A stretch of 64,000 nt of DNA from Zhengella sedimenti (GCF_046506625.1 NZ_JBKFFP010000006.1:229955-293954), one strand, 5' to 3'. Positions 41,293-50,686 are shown, counted from the stretch's first letter. The notes: generated by a model from the letters alone, not told the origin. A program made the numbers and translations.

Positions 41293-42908
41293 TGCTGCTC
41301 CCTCAGACGGAACCGCTGGATCTTGCCGCTTTCGGTTTTCGGCAAGGCCTTGGTGAAGACGATGGAGCGCGGATACTTGTAGGGCGCGATGGTCGCTTTC
41401 ACATGATCCTGCAGGGTCTTGGCAAGGGCTTCGCCCGCCTCGGCCGCAGCGGCCGGCACCACATGCGCCTGCACGATCAGGCCGCGTTCCTCGTCGGGAA
41501 CGCCGATCACCGCGCATTCGGCAACGGAAGGATGGGACAGCAATGCCGCCTCCACTTCCGGCCCGGCGATGTTGTAGCCGGCGCTGATGATCATGTCGTC
41601 ATTGCGGGCGGCGAAGTGGAAGTAACCGTCCTCGTCCATGCTGAAGGCGTCACCCGTGACGTTCCAGCCGTCCTGCACATAGTCCTTCTGCCGCTCCCCG
41701 CGCAGGTAGCGGCAGCCGGTCGGCCCGCGCACCGCAAGCCTGCCGATGACACCGGGCCCGACAGCCGCACCATCCGGTCCGATCACCTTCGCCTGATAGC
41801 CGGTGACCGGCTTGCCGGTGCATGCCGGCTTGTGATCGCCAAACCGGTTGCTGATGAAGATGTGGAGGAGTTCCGTCGAGCCGATACCGTCGAGCATCGG
41901 CTTGCCGGTCTTTTCCATCCATTCCCGGTATATGGGCGCGGGCAACGTGTCTCCGGCCGAGACCGCCGCGCGCAGCGAGGACAGGTCCGCACCGGCATCC
42001 ATCGCCCGCAGCATCGCGCGATAGGCCGTCGGCGCGGTAAAGCAGACGGTGGCGCGGTATTTTTCGATGATCTCGATCATGTTCGGCGGCGTCGCGCTTT
42101 CCAGCAGCGTGGCGGCCGCGCCGAACCGCAGCGGAAAGATCGCCAGGCCGCCAAGCCCGAAGGTGAAGGCCAGCGGCGGCGAACCGACGAAGACGTCTTC
42201 GGACGTCACCGACAGGACCTCGCGGGCATAACCGTCCGCGATGATCAGCAGATCGCGATGGAAATGCATGGTTCCCTTCGGCTCGCCGGTGGAGCCGGAG
42301 GTGAAACCGATCAGGGCGACATCGTCACGCGCTGTCGCGACCACGTCGAACTGCACCGGCTTTTCCAGGGCAAGCCGGTCGAGTTCGGCATCATGGTTGG
42401 ACGTGCCGTCGAATCCGGTCACGGATTTGAGGAACGGATTGTCCTTGGCGCAGGCGTTCATTTCATCCATCAGCCGCGTGTCGCACAGCGCATGGGAAAC
42501 CTCGGCCTTCTCGACATACTTGCGAAGTTCCGCGGCGCGCAGCATCGGCATCGTGTTGACGACGACCGCGCCCGCCTTTGTGGCCGCGAGCCAGCACGCC
42601 ACCATGGCCGGGTTGTTGGCCGAGCGGATCAGCACACGGTTGCCCGGCCTGATCCCCAGGTCCTCCACCAGCGCATGCGCGAGGCGATTGGTCCAGTCCG
42701 CCAGTTCCTTGTAGGTTCGCCGGCGGCCATTGCCGATCAGCGCCGTATGGTCTCCGAAGCCCTTCGCCACCATGGCATCGGTGAGTTCATAGGCCGCGTT
42801 GAGCCGCTCCGGATAATCGAAGCCGTCGAGCAGCAGGTCCGGCCAATCCTCCGGCGGGGGGAGGTTGTCGCGTGCGAACGTGTCCACATGACCGGAGTGT
42901 CCAAGCAT
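41289..42908 (-). CDS. 2-aminobenzoate-CoA ligase (benzoate-CoA ligase family)
   Basis: A 539-residue adenylate-forming ligase. The ATP loop is GFTSGSTGEPKGTMHFH, and GIGSTELLHIFISN, GWNVTGDAFSMDEDGYF and ALPKTESGKIQRF (catalytic Lys) complete the fold. The protein resembles benzoate- and 2-aminobenzoate-CoA ligases. Anthranilate from kynureninase is the expected substrate, because the product is the substrate of the monooxygenase at 46076. GGAGG precedes the ATG at 42908 by six bases. It lies one base from the acyl-CoA dehydrogenase stop and overlaps kynA, consistent with one transcript. Confidence 0.88.
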   Translation of the reverse strand: MLGHSGHVDTFARDNLPPPEDWPDLLLDGFDYPERLNAAYELTDAMVAKGFGDHTALIGNGRRRTYKELADWTNRLAHALVEDLGIRPGNRVLIRSANNPAMVACWLAATKAGAVVVNTMPMLRAAELRKYVEKAEVSHALCDTRLMDEMNACAKDNPFLKSVTGFDGTSNHDAELDRLALEKPVQFDVVATARDDVALIGFTSGSTGEPKGTMHFHRDLLIIADGYAREVLSVTSEDVFVGSPPLAFTFGLGGLAIFPLRFGAAATLLESATPPNMIEIIEKYRATVCFTAPTAYRAMLRAMDAGADLSSLRAAVSAGDTLPAPIYREWMEKTGKPMLDGIGSTELLHIFISNRFGDHKPACTGKPVTGYQAKVIGPDGAAVGPGVIGRLAVRGPTGCRYLRGERQKDYVQDGWNVTGDAFSMDEDGYFHFAARNDDMIISAGYNIAGPEVEAALLSHPSVAECAVIGVPDEERGLIVQAHVVPAAAAEAGEALAKTLQDHVKATIAPYKYPRSIVFTKALPKTESGKIQRFRLREQQ

Positions 42909-42909
42909 T

Positions 42910-44085
42910 TCAGCCTCCTCCCTTTGCGCCCGGCGCCCCGTCGAGCGTCTGGCGGGCGATGATGATGCGCTGCACGTCCGTGGCGCCCTCATAGATGCGC
43001 AAGGCCCGGATCTCGCGGTAAAGCCGCTCGACGATGTGTCCCGACTTCACGCCATCACCGCCGTGAAGCTGGACGGCGGTATCTATGGTCTTCTGCGCCT
43101 GTTCGGTCGCGAACAGCTTTGCCATGGCCGCTTCGCGGCTGATGCGGGCCGCGCCACTGTCCTTGGCCCATGCCGCGCGATAGACAAGCAGCGCGCTGGC
43201 ATCGACATCCAGCGCCATGTCGGCGATGTGGCCCTGCACCATCTGCAACGCCGCCAGCGGCGTTCCCATGACCTGCCTCTGGCCAACGCGCGCCACTGCC
43301 TCGTCGAGGGCCCGGCGCGCGAAACCCAGCGCCGCCGCGGCGACGCTGGAACGGAAGACGTCCAGCACGGACATTGCAATGCGGAACCCCTGCCCCGGCG
43401 CCCCGATCATCGCGTCGGCGGGCACACGGCATCCGGAAAACCGCAAGCGGGCAAGCGGATGCGGCGCGATGGTCTCCAGCCGTTCCACGATCTCCAGTCC
43501 CGGCTGGTCCGCCGGAACGATGAAGGCGGACAATCCCTTCGCGCCGGGCGCTTCACCCGTGCGCGCAAACACCGTGTAGACATCCGCGATCCCGCCGTTG
43601 GATATCCACGTCTTCTCGCCGTCCAGGACATAGTCGTTTCCGTCGCGGACAGCCGTCATGGCGGAGGCGGCGACATCCGACCCCGATTGCGGTTCGGTCA
43701 GGGCGAAGGCGGATATGGCCTTTCCGGCCCGTGTCAGCGTCAGCCACGCGTTCTTCTGTTCAGGCGTCCCGAACAGGGAAATGGCGCCTGTCCCCAGGCC
43801 CTGCATGGCAAAGGCGAAATCCGCCAGTCCGTCATGGCGCGCCAGCGTTTCGCGCAGGATGCAGATCGAGCGCACGTCGAGCGGCGCGCTTCCGCCGGGG
43901 TCAACCGCCGAGTGCCGCAGCAGGCCGGCCTCGCCGAGCGCGGCGACAAGATGGCGGCATGCCCGGTCCGCGTCGCCATGGTCGATGCCGGCAAGATGTC
44001 CAGCGGCCCACGCATCGGCCTCGGCTGCCAGTTGTCTGTGGCGGTCCTCGAAGAAGGGCCAGTCGAGAAAGCTCCTGTCAGCCAT
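42910..44085 (-). CDS. Acyl-CoA dehydrogenase
   Basis: A 391-residue acyl-CoA dehydrogenase. Family motifs are ISAFALTEPQSGSDVAA (FAD and substrate contact), KTWISNGGIADVY, and the C-terminal QLHGGDGV and RIYEGATDVQRIIIARQTL. It would oxidise an alicyclic or opened-ring CoA intermediate made from 2-aminobenzoyl-CoA and pass electrons to ETF. The start at 44085 shares one base with the stop of the enoyl-CoA hydratase gene; the upstream extension lies inside that gene. The exact intermediate is not shown by sequence. Confidence 0.88.
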   Translation of the reverse strand: MADRSFLDWPFFEDRHRQLAAEADAWAAGHLAGIDHGDADRACRHLVAALGEAGLLRHSAVDPGGSAPLDVRSICILRETLARHDGLADFAFAMQGLGTGAISLFGTPEQKNAWLTLTRAGKAISAFALTEPQSGSDVAASAMTAVRDGNDYVLDGEKTWISNGGIADVYTVFARTGEAPGAKGLSAFIVPADQPGLEIVERLETIAPHPLARLRFSGCRVPADAMIGAPGQGFRIAMSVLDVFRSSVAAAALGFARRALDEAVARVGQRQVMGTPLAALQMVQGHIADMALDVDASALLVYRAAWAKDSGAARISREAAMAKLFATEQAQKTIDTAVQLHGGDGVKSGHIVERLYREIRALRIYEGATDVQRIIIARQTLDGAPGAKGGG

Positions 44086-44885
44086 CAGTTGCCCTCGAAG
44101 ACCGGTTTTTCCTTCGCCACGAAGGCGTTGTAGGCACGGTGGAAGTCCTGCCCCTGCATGCAGATCGCCTGCGCCTGGGCCTCGGCTTCGATGGCCTGTT
44201 CCAGGCTCATGTTCCACTCCTGGGCCAGCATGGTCTTCGTCATGGAATTGGCAAAGGCAGGCCCGGCGGCGATGCGGGCCGCGATGTCGCCCGCCGTCTG
44301 CATGAGTTGTTCAGCGGGCACGACCTGGTTGAAGAAACCCCATCGCTCGCCTTCATCCGCACTCATCGACCGACCGAGATAGAGCAGTTCGGCGGCCCGT
44401 CCCTGCCCGATGATCCTGGGAAGGATGGCGCAGGCGCCCATGTCGCAGCCGGCAAGGCCCACCCGGTTGAACAAAAAGGCGACCTTCGCGGCGGGCGTGG
44501 CAATGCGCAGGTCCGACGCCATGGCGATGATCGCGCCGGCCCCGGCACAGACACCGTCCACGGCAGCAATCACCGGCTTTCCGCACCCGATCATCGCCTT
44601 GACCAGGTCCCCTGTCATCCGCGTGAAGGCCAGCAACTCCTTCATGTTCATCTTGGTCAGCGGCCCGATGATCTCGTGCACGTCGCCGCCGGAACTGAAA
44701 TTGCCGCCATTCGGGCCGAACACCACCGCCTTGACCGCGTCGTCGTAGTGCAGGTCGCGGAACCAGTCGCGCAATTCGGCATAGCTGTCGAAGGTCAACG
44801 GATTCTTCCGTTCAGGCCTGTCCAGCGAAAGGATGGCCACGCCGTCCCTGATTTCGCAGCGGAAATGCTTCACGTCATGTCGCAT
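44085..44885 (-). CDS. Enoyl-CoA hydratase/isomerase family protein
   Basis: A 266-residue crotonase-fold protein. The oxyanion-hole segment is FSSGGDVHEII, and the second contact is AVDGVCAGAGAIIAMASDLRIA. AFLFNRVGLAGCDMGACAILPRIIG carries the catalytic region. In this operon it should hydrate or open the ring-reduced CoA thioester produced downstream of the monooxygenase/reductase. AGGAGCAAAGACAGG precedes the ATG at 44885. It overlaps the MarR gene by 11 bases and touches the dehydrogenase gene. Confidence 0.88.
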   Translation of the reverse strand: MRHDVKHFRCEIRDGVAILSLDRPERKNPLTFDSYAELRDWFRDLHYDDAVKAVVFGPNGGNFSSGGDVHEIIGPLTKMNMKELLAFTRMTGDLVKAMIGCGKPVIAAVDGVCAGAGAIIAMASDLRIATPAAKVAFLFNRVGLAGCDMGACAILPRIIGQGRAAELLYLGRSMSADEGERWGFFNQVVPAEQLMQTAGDIAARIAAGPAFANSMTKTMLAQEWNMSLEQAIEAEAQAQAICMQGQDFHRAYNAFVAKEKPVFEGN

Positions 44886-45363
44886 CCTGTCTTTGCTCCT
44901 CCAGCATTTCGGAGAGATGGTCGAGGCCGCGTATCATGCCCTCGACATCGCCGGCATCGAGGCCGGACAGCATCCCGTCGATCCATGTTTCGTGAACGGC
45001 AGCCTGCTCTGCGAAGACCGTGCGTCCCCTGGGCGTCAGGCAGACGCGGCTGGCCCGCCGGTCGCCCGGAACCGCCACCCGCAGGGTCAGGCCTTCCTCG
45101 GTCAGCTTGTCGACAATCCCGGTGATATTGCCGTTGGACACACGCAAACGCCGGGAAATCTCGCTCATCTTCAGTCCGTCGGGCGAGCGGGCCAGCGCCG
45201 ACATGACATCGAACCTTGGCAGTGTGGAATCGAAGTCGCGGCGCAACCGGCGGCGGATTTCGTCCTCCACGAGGCGGCTTGCCTTCAGCAGCTTGAGCCA
45301 GAGCCTCAGACGCTCCTTGGAAAGAGGCTTCGCCGGAGCGCCGGCGGGCTGTACTCCCGTCAT
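44875..45363 (-). CDS. MarR-family transcriptional regulator of the anthranilate operon
   Basis: A 162-residue MarR protein with a winged helix: LKMSEISRRLRVSNGNITGIVDKLTEEGLTLRVAVPGDRRASRVCLTPRG. Regulators of this type in aryl-CoA operons usually repress until a CoA thioester binds, so 2-aminobenzoyl-CoA is a reasonable inferred ligand. It is embedded in the operon, its start overlapping the SDR stop and its end overlapping the hydratase start. The likely target is the palindrome in the divergent promoter region near 48456-48463. Confidence 0.88.
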   Translation of the reverse strand: MTGVQPAGAPAKPLSKERLRLWLKLLKASRLVEDEIRRRLRRDFDSTLPRFDVMSALARSPDGLKMSEISRRLRVSNGNITGIVDKLTEEGLTLRVAVPGDRRASRVCLTPRGRTVFAEQAAVHETWIDGMLSGLDAGDVEGMIRGLDHLSEMLEEQRQDAT

Positions 45364-46079
45364 GCCCCGCCTCCCGAAATCACCAGCCCTTGCCCGTTGA
45401 CCATTCCGGCGGCCGACGAGGCAAGATACCGGACAGCAGCCGCGACGTCGCGCGGCGGGATCAGCCGGTCCGCCCGGCTGCCGCCGAAGACCCTGGTTTC
45501 AGCCGCCTCGCGGGAGATGCCGAAACGCTTCATGACCCCTTCCACGGCCTGATCGGCCATGGGCGTGTCGACCCAGCCGGGACAGACGGCGTTGCAGGTG
45601 ATGCCGGACCGCTCGACCTCGAGCGCAAGGGAGCGCACCAGCCCCATCACGCCATGCTTGGCTGCACTGTAGGCCGCCACATTGGCTTCGCCATGCAGTC
45701 CGGAAACGGAGGAAATGGCAATGAGCCTCCCGCCGGGCCTCATGCCCTGCAGCGCTTCGCGGAAGGTCAGGAAGACGCCCGTCAGCGTGACCGCAAGGGT
45801 TGAATTCCAGAGGTCCAGCGTCGTATGGGCGACCTTCGCCGCGCGACCGATTCCCGCATTGGCCAGGACCACGTCGAAGGGCTGGTCGAAGAGCGCCTTG
45901 ACGGCCTGTTCGTCGGTCACGTCGGCCACCCGGCAATCCATGCCAAGCCCTCCGTCGGTCTCCTTCAGCGCCTCCATGTGCCGGCCGGCAATGACCACCT
46001 TGTCGCCGGCTTCGGCGAAATCGCGGGCAACGGCCCGCCCGATCCCGCTTCCCCCGCCTGTTACGAGAACTCGTCTCAT
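45360..46079 (-). CDS. Short-chain dehydrogenase/reductase
   Basis: A 239-residue classical SDR: VLVTGGGSGIGRAVARDF (cofactor motif TGxxxGIG), LANAGIG, SSVSGLHGEANVAAYSAAKHG with the YxxxK pair, and VCPGWVDTPM. It probably oxidises or reduces a hydroxyacyl- or keto-CoA intermediate of the 2-aminobenzoyl-CoA pathway. The start overlaps the monooxygenase stop (ATGA), and the stop overlaps the MarR start. It could also be a 3-hydroxyacyl-CoA dehydrogenase paralogue of wide specificity. Confidence 0.87.
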   Translation of the reverse strand: MRRVLVTGGGSGIGRAVARDFAEAGDKVVIAGRHMEALKETDGGLGMDCRVADVTDEQAVKALFDQPFDVVLANAGIGRAAKVAHTTLDLWNSTLAVTLTGVFLTFREALQGMRPGGRLIAISSVSGLHGEANVAAYSAAKHGVMGLVRSLALEVERSGITCNAVCPGWVDTPMADQAVEGVMKRFGISREAAETRVFGGSRADRLIPPRDVAAAVRYLASSAAGMVNGQGLVISGGGA

Positions 46080-48370
46080 GCCCGTATCGTCTCCGCTTCA
46101 CGGTCGGCGAGCCGCCAGGCCTGGTCCCGTCCCGCCAGATAAGGTTCCGGCCAGTCCTGCCGCCGGTCGCCGATCCGGGCCGCCTCGTGCAGCGTCCAGT
46201 AGGGATCGGCAAGGTGCGGGCGCCCGATGGCCACCAGGTCGGCGCGGCCCGCCATCAGGATGGAATTGGCGTGATCGGCCTCGTAGATATTGCCGACGGC
46301 CATGGTGCGAAGGCCGGCCTCATTGCGGATGCGGTCGGAAAACGGCGTCTGGAACATCCGTCCGTACACCGGCCGCGCCAGCACGGATGTCTGCCCGGCC
46401 GAAACGTCGATCAGGTCGGCACTGGCGCCATGAAAGGCGCGGGCGATCTCGACGGCGTCGGCCGGCGTGATGCCGCTCTCGCCAACCCAGTCGTTCGCCG
46501 AGATGCGGACCGACATCGGCTTGTGGTCCGGCCAGACCTCCCGCATGGCGGCAAAGACCTCCAGGGGAAACCGCAAGCGGTTGGCAAGACTGCCGCCATA
46601 CGCATCGCTGCGCTGGTTCGACAGCGGCGAGATGAAGGACGAGATGAGATATCCATGCGCCGCATGAAGTTCGATCATGTCGAAACCGGCCCGATCCGCC
46701 ATCCGCGCGGAGGAGGCGAATTCGCCGATGACCTGGTCCATGTCCTCGCGGGTCATCTCGCGCGGCACGCCGTTGCGATCCGACCAGGGGATGGCCGATG
46801 CCGACATCGTTTCCCAGTTTCCGGACGCCAGCGGCGCGTCCATGTCCTGCCAGCCCAACTGGGTTGATCCCTTGCGGCCCGAATGGCCGATCTGGCAACA
46901 GATCTTCGCCTGGGTTTCGCCGTGGACGAAGTCCGTCAGCCGCTTCCAGGCCGTTTCGTGCTCGGGCGCATAGAGGCCGGGGCAACTCGGCGTGATCCGG
47001 CCCGCAGCGCTGACACAGGTCATTTCGGTAAAGACGAGGCCTGCGCCGCCCTTGGCCCGCTCGCCGTAATGAACGAGATGCCAGTCGGTCGGTGTCCCGT
47101 TCACGGCCTTGTATTGCGCCATCGGCGACACGACGATGCGGTTCTGCAACGCCATGTCCCGCAGCTTCATCGGCGCGAACATCGGTGCCCGCACCGGCGC
47201 GTCCGGCTTCACGCCCGCCTGGCTCTGGAACCAGCGTTCGGCGCTTTCGAGCCAGCGAGGGTCCCGCAAGCGCAGGTTCTCGTGACTGATGCGCTGCGAG
47301 CGCGTCAGCAGGGAGTAGTTGAACTGGACCGGATCGAGATCCAGATACCGCTCGACCTGCTCGAACCATTCCAGGGAATTGCGCGCCGCCGATTGCAGGC
47401 GAAGGACCTCCAGGCGCCGCTCCGCCTGGTACCTTTCGAACGCCGCGTGCATGGTCGGTTCCGAATGCAGGAAATCGGCGAGCGAAATGGCGCTGTCGAA
47501 GGCAAGCCGGGAGCCGGAGCCGATGGAAAAATGGGCCGTCGCGGCCGCGTCACCCATCAGCACGACATTGCCGTGATGCCACTTTTCGCAGATCACCCTG
47601 GGAAAGTTCATCCACACCGCCGAACCGCGCAGATGCGCCGCGTTGGACATCAGGTCATGGCCGCCCAGATGGGCCTCGAAGATCCGCCGGCAGGTCTCGA
47701 CGGTTTCTTCCTTGGTCATACCGGCGAAACCCCACCGGTCCCAGGTATCCTGCTGGCATTCGACAATGAATGTCGCGGTGTTTTCGTCGAACTGGTAGAC
47801 ATGCGCCCAGACCCAGCCATGCTCGGTCTTTTCGAAGATGAAGGTGAACGCGTCATCGAATTTCTGGTGCGTCCCCAGCCAGACGAACTTGCATTCGCGC
47901 ACGTCGATACTGGGCTTGAAATGCGCCGCGTATTCCTTGCGGACCCTGGAATTGATCCCGTCGCAGGCGACGACAAGGTCGAACTCCTTGCGGAATTCCT
48001 CCGCCCCCTCGAACTCCGTCTCGAATCGCATCTCGATGCCGAGTTCCCGCGCGCGCTGTTGCAGGATCACGAGCGTCTGCCGGCGCCCGATGCCGGCGAA
48101 GCCATGCCCGCCCGACACTGTCCTAGTCCCCTTGTGGATGACCGCGATGTCATCCCAATAGGCGAAGTGCCTGCGGATGGCTTGCGCGCTGTCCGGGTCG
48201 TTCGCCTCCAGCCGCTCCAGCGCATCGTCGGAGAGGACCACGCCCCAGCCGAACGTGTCGTTGGCCCTGTTGCGCTCCACCACGACCACCTCGTGGGAAG
48301 GGTCGCGCACCTTCATCGAGATCGCGAAATAGAGACCCGCCGGTCCGCCGCCCAGACATGCAATCCGCAT
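46076..48370 (-). CDS. 2-aminobenzoyl-CoA monooxygenase/reductase-like fusion flavoprotein
   Basis: A 764-residue fusion. The N-terminal ~385 residues are an FAD aromatic hydroxylase (CLGGGPAGLYFAISMK, DGINSRVRK, MGDAAATAHFSIGSGSRLAFDSA). The C-terminal ~370 residues are an Old Yellow Enzyme-type reductase (FAPMKLRDMALQNRIVVSPMAQY, ELHAAHGYLISSFISPLSNQR, AIGRPHLADP). This architecture is that of 2-aminobenzoyl-CoA monooxygenase/reductase and of salicylyl-CoA 5-hydroxylases, which dearomatise the ring with O2 and NADH. The neighbouring tryptophan genes favour 2-aminobenzoyl-CoA. CAGGAGGAAACGCC precedes the ATG at 48370. It is the first gene of the operon. Confidence 0.9.
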   Translation of the reverse strand: MRIACLGGGPAGLYFAISMKVRDPSHEVVVVERNRANDTFGWGVVLSDDALERLEANDPDSAQAIRRHFAYWDDIAVIHKGTRTVSGGHGFAGIGRRQTLVILQQRARELGIEMRFETEFEGAEEFRKEFDLVVACDGINSRVRKEYAAHFKPSIDVRECKFVWLGTHQKFDDAFTFIFEKTEHGWVWAHVYQFDENTATFIVECQQDTWDRWGFAGMTKEETVETCRRIFEAHLGGHDLMSNAAHLRGSAVWMNFPRVICEKWHHGNVVLMGDAAATAHFSIGSGSRLAFDSAISLADFLHSEPTMHAAFERYQAERRLEVLRLQSAARNSLEWFEQVERYLDLDPVQFNYSLLTRSQRISHENLRLRDPRWLESAERWFQSQAGVKPDAPVRAPMFAPMKLRDMALQNRIVVSPMAQYKAVNGTPTDWHLVHYGERAKGGAGLVFTEMTCVSAAGRITPSCPGLYAPEHETAWKRLTDFVHGETQAKICCQIGHSGRKGSTQLGWQDMDAPLASGNWETMSASAIPWSDRNGVPREMTREDMDQVIGEFASSARMADRAGFDMIELHAAHGYLISSFISPLSNQRSDAYGGSLANRLRFPLEVFAAMREVWPDHKPMSVRISANDWVGESGITPADAVEIARAFHGASADLIDVSAGQTSVLARPVYGRMFQTPFSDRIRNEAGLRTMAVGNIYEADHANSILMAGRADLVAIGRPHLADPYWTLHEAARIGDRRQDWPEPYLAGRDQAWRLADREAETIRA

Positions 48371-48428
48371 GGCGTTTCCTCCTGGATCGCGAGAGCGGCG
48401 AGCCGGACAAGGCTGACCGCATTCCACG

Positions 48429-48489
48429 AACGCTAGCCGGTCAATCAGGATATTTCAAGCTTGCATATTTGATATTTGGATTTTATCGT
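48429..48489. promoter_or_regulatory. Divergent promoters of the tryptophan catabolic genes with a shared palindrome
   Basis: On the minus strand TTGAAA (48458-48453), 17 bases, then TAGCGT (48435-48430) fits a promoter for the operon starting at 48370. On the plus strand TTGCAT (48461-48466), 17 bases, then TATCGT (48484-48489) fits a promoter for the formamidase. The perfect palindrome CAAGCTTG (48456-48463) overlaps both -35 boxes, so one MarR dimer could shut both. The -10 boxes are weak matches. The 278-base gap shows no gene. Confidence 0.5.
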
Positions 48490-48648
48490 TTTCCCTGTCC
48501 AGCGGGAGGAAAACAGCATGGCGTGGGGGTGCGGTCAGCCGGTTCATCGTGCAGTCCTGAAACGTGGCCATGAAACAACCGGGCAACCGGCCCGGGGCCG
48601 CGATGCCAATGACCTGGCCCGCGAGCGGGAACCGGCGGCATCAAGGTC

Positions 48649-49494
48649 ATGCCGATGATCGACATCACCGGCATCGACTGGGAAGATGCCTTCACCAATG
48701 CCGTTCACATTCCCGGCGGCATGGACTATCCCGCGCGCTGGGCTGAACAGGCGCAGGCTTTCCGTCAGCAAACCGGAGGCCGGCTTGATCTTCCCTACGG
48801 TCCCGGACCACGCGAGCGCATGGATATCTTCCTGCCCGGCGGCACTCCGCGCGGGCTTGCCGTCTTCATCCATGGCGGCTTCTGGCTGGCCTTCGACAAG
48901 TCGGGCTGGTCGCATCTTGCAGGCGGTGCCATCGCGCATGGCTGGGCAGTGGTTCTTCCAAGCTACACGCTTGCGCCGGAAGCCCGGATCGGCGCGATCA
49001 CGCGGCAGACAGGCCGCGCGATTGCCGCGGCGGCCGGGCTGGTCGACGGTCCGATAAGGCTCGCTGGGCACTCCGCGGGCGGCCACCTGGTCACCCGGAT
49101 GGTGTGCGAGGACAGTCCCCTGCCGGGAAGCGTTGCAGCCCGGATCGAGCGGGTTGCATCCATCAGCGGCGTCCATGATCTGCGCCCGCTGCAATGCCAT
49201 TCCATGAACGAAAATTTGCGCCTAACCGCCAGCGAGGCGGCCACCGAAAGCCCTGCCCTTCACCGCCGGCGCGCCGATGTTGACGTAGTCGCCTGGGTGG
49301 GAGCCGCAGAGCGGCCTGAATTCCTGCGCCAATCGGCGCTCTTGTGTGAATCCTGGAGCACGCCCGAAGCGCCGGTCCACCTCGTGGCCGAACCGTCACG
49401 CCATCATTTCAATGTCATAGACGGTCTTTGTGATCCTGATCATGAGCTGACCCGTTTTCTGGCGGGGCCCAAGGCACAGGGGCCCTGCGATTGA
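48649..49494 (+). CDS. AFMID-type kynurenine formamidase (alpha/beta hydrolase)
   Basis: A 281-residue alpha/beta hydrolase. The oxyanion motif HGGFW (H75) is the HGGxW hallmark of AFMID-type formamidases. The nucleophile is Ser142 in GHSAGGH, and the likely catalytic His is in SRHHFNVID near the C-terminus. It would hydrolyse N-formylkynurenine to kynurenine, supplying the step missing from the divergent operon; the usual bacterial KynB is a different, metal-dependent fold and is absent here. The ATG at 48649 follows CAAGGTC. Esterase activity on another substrate remains possible. Confidence 0.8.
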   Translation: MPMIDITGIDWEDAFTNAVHIPGGMDYPARWAEQAQAFRQQTGGRLDLPYGPGPRERMDIFLPGGTPRGLAVFIHGGFWLAFDKSGWSHLAGGAIAHGWAVVLPSYTLAPEARIGAITRQTGRAIAAAAGLVDGPIRLAGHSAGGHLVTRMVCEDSPLPGSVAARIERVASISGVHDLRPLQCHSMNENLRLTASEAATESPALHRRRADVDVVAWVGAAERPEFLRQSALLCESWSTPEAPVHLVAEPSRHHFNVIDGLCDPDHELTRFLAGPKAQGPCD

Positions 49495-49639
49495 CCGGCG
49501 CAACCGGGCTCCGGTGCAGCCTGTTCAGGGCCGTGAACCGGCAGCCGTTTCGGTTTGCCGTTACGGAAAAACATGCTAGCGAGATGGAAAAGGACCCCCG
49601 GCCAGGATCGAGTATTCTACCCGAAACAAGGAGATCGTC

Positions 49640-50623
49640 ATGTTCCGCAGAACGTTTCTGAGCACCGCCGCCGCAATGACCTGTCTGGCCATGCTGGGTG
49701 CGGGCCCGGCCGCAGCCGAGCCCAAGACCATTGCCATCGCCAATTTTGGCGAGCATCCGCAGCTGAACGCGGTCGCCGAAGGCTTCAAGGCCGAAATCCT
49801 CGCCTCCGGCATGGCCGAGGGAAGCGACGTGGTCTTCACGCTCGATCACGTGAATTTCGACACGACGCTCCTGCCCCAGATGATCTCGAAGATCGAGGCG
49901 ACCAAACCCGCGCTGATCCTGTCGATCACCACGCCGGTCTCCCAGAATATCAAGAACCAGCTTGGCGGCAAGGGCATCCCGGTCGTCTTCTCCGCCGTGA
50001 CGGACCCGGTTGCCGCCGGTCTCGTGCCATCCTGGGAATCCGGTGACGCCAACATGACCGGCGCAAGCGATGCGCTCGACATCAACGCCACCCTTGCCTT
50101 TGCCCGCAAGCTTCTGCCCGACGCCAAGGTTTTCGGCGTTCCCTACAATCCGGGCGAGGCCAACGACGTGGCAACGCTCGATCTCTTCAAGAAGCACGGG
50201 GCCGAGAACGGTTTCGAGATCGTCGAGATCGGCATCGACAACACGAACGACATCCAGGCCCGCATCACCGCCGCGGCCGGCCGGGTCGATGTGCTCTACG
50301 GCCCCGCCTCCAACATGATCCAGCCTGCCATCTCCGCCGTGGCCGCCGCCGCCAATGAAGCGAAAATTCCTCTCATCAACTCCGATGAGGGTCCGGTTCG
50401 CGAAGGCATCATTCCCGCCGCCTTCGCGGTTTCCTACGACAAGATCGGCCATATCGCCGGCGCCATCGCGGTGCGCGCACTCAAGGGCGAGGACCTGTCG
50501 GCCATCGCGCCGGTAAGCCCGGCCTATGAGGATCACGGCATCACCATTTCACGCAAGGCGATGGAAGCAATCGGCCTTTCGATTCCCGCCAGCTTCGACG
50601 GCTGCAACTGCATCGTCGACTGA
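49640..50623 (+). CDS. ABC transporter substrate-binding protein, TrpX-like
   Basis: A 327-residue periplasmic binding protein of the ABC_sub_bind (PF04392-like) group. The N-terminal signal is FRRTFLSTAAAMTCLAMLGAGPAAAE. The mature protein begins KTIAIANFGEHPQLNAVAEGFKAEI; PVVFSAVTDPVAAGLV and LYGPASNMIQPAISAV are typical of this group, which includes tryptophan-binding TrpX. AAGGAG precedes the ATG. The adjoining tryptophan catabolic genes support an aromatic amino acid or its breakdown product as ligand. The C-terminus has an unusual CNC motif. Confidence 0.8.
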   Translation: MFRRTFLSTAAAMTCLAMLGAGPAAAEPKTIAIANFGEHPQLNAVAEGFKAEILASGMAEGSDVVFTLDHVNFDTTLLPQMISKIEATKPALILSITTPVSQNIKNQLGGKGIPVVFSAVTDPVAAGLVPSWESGDANMTGASDALDINATLAFARKLLPDAKVFGVPYNPGEANDVATLDLFKKHGAENGFEIVEIGIDNTNDIQARITAAAGRVDVLYGPASNMIQPAISAVAAAANEAKIPLINSDEGPVREGIIPAAFAVSYDKIGHIAGAIAVRALKGEDLSAIAPVSPAYEDHGITISRKAMEAIGLSIPASFDGCNCIVD

Positions 50624-50686
50624 GCCGGGGACACCAGATGCCGCGGCGGCCCGAGCCGGGCCGCCCGGCGCATCCGGAGGACCGAC

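Noticed and set aside
49462..49490. Repeated GGGGCCC near the 3' end of the formamidase gene
   Set aside because: It lies within the coding frame and is short; it is probably codon and composition bias rather than a terminator.
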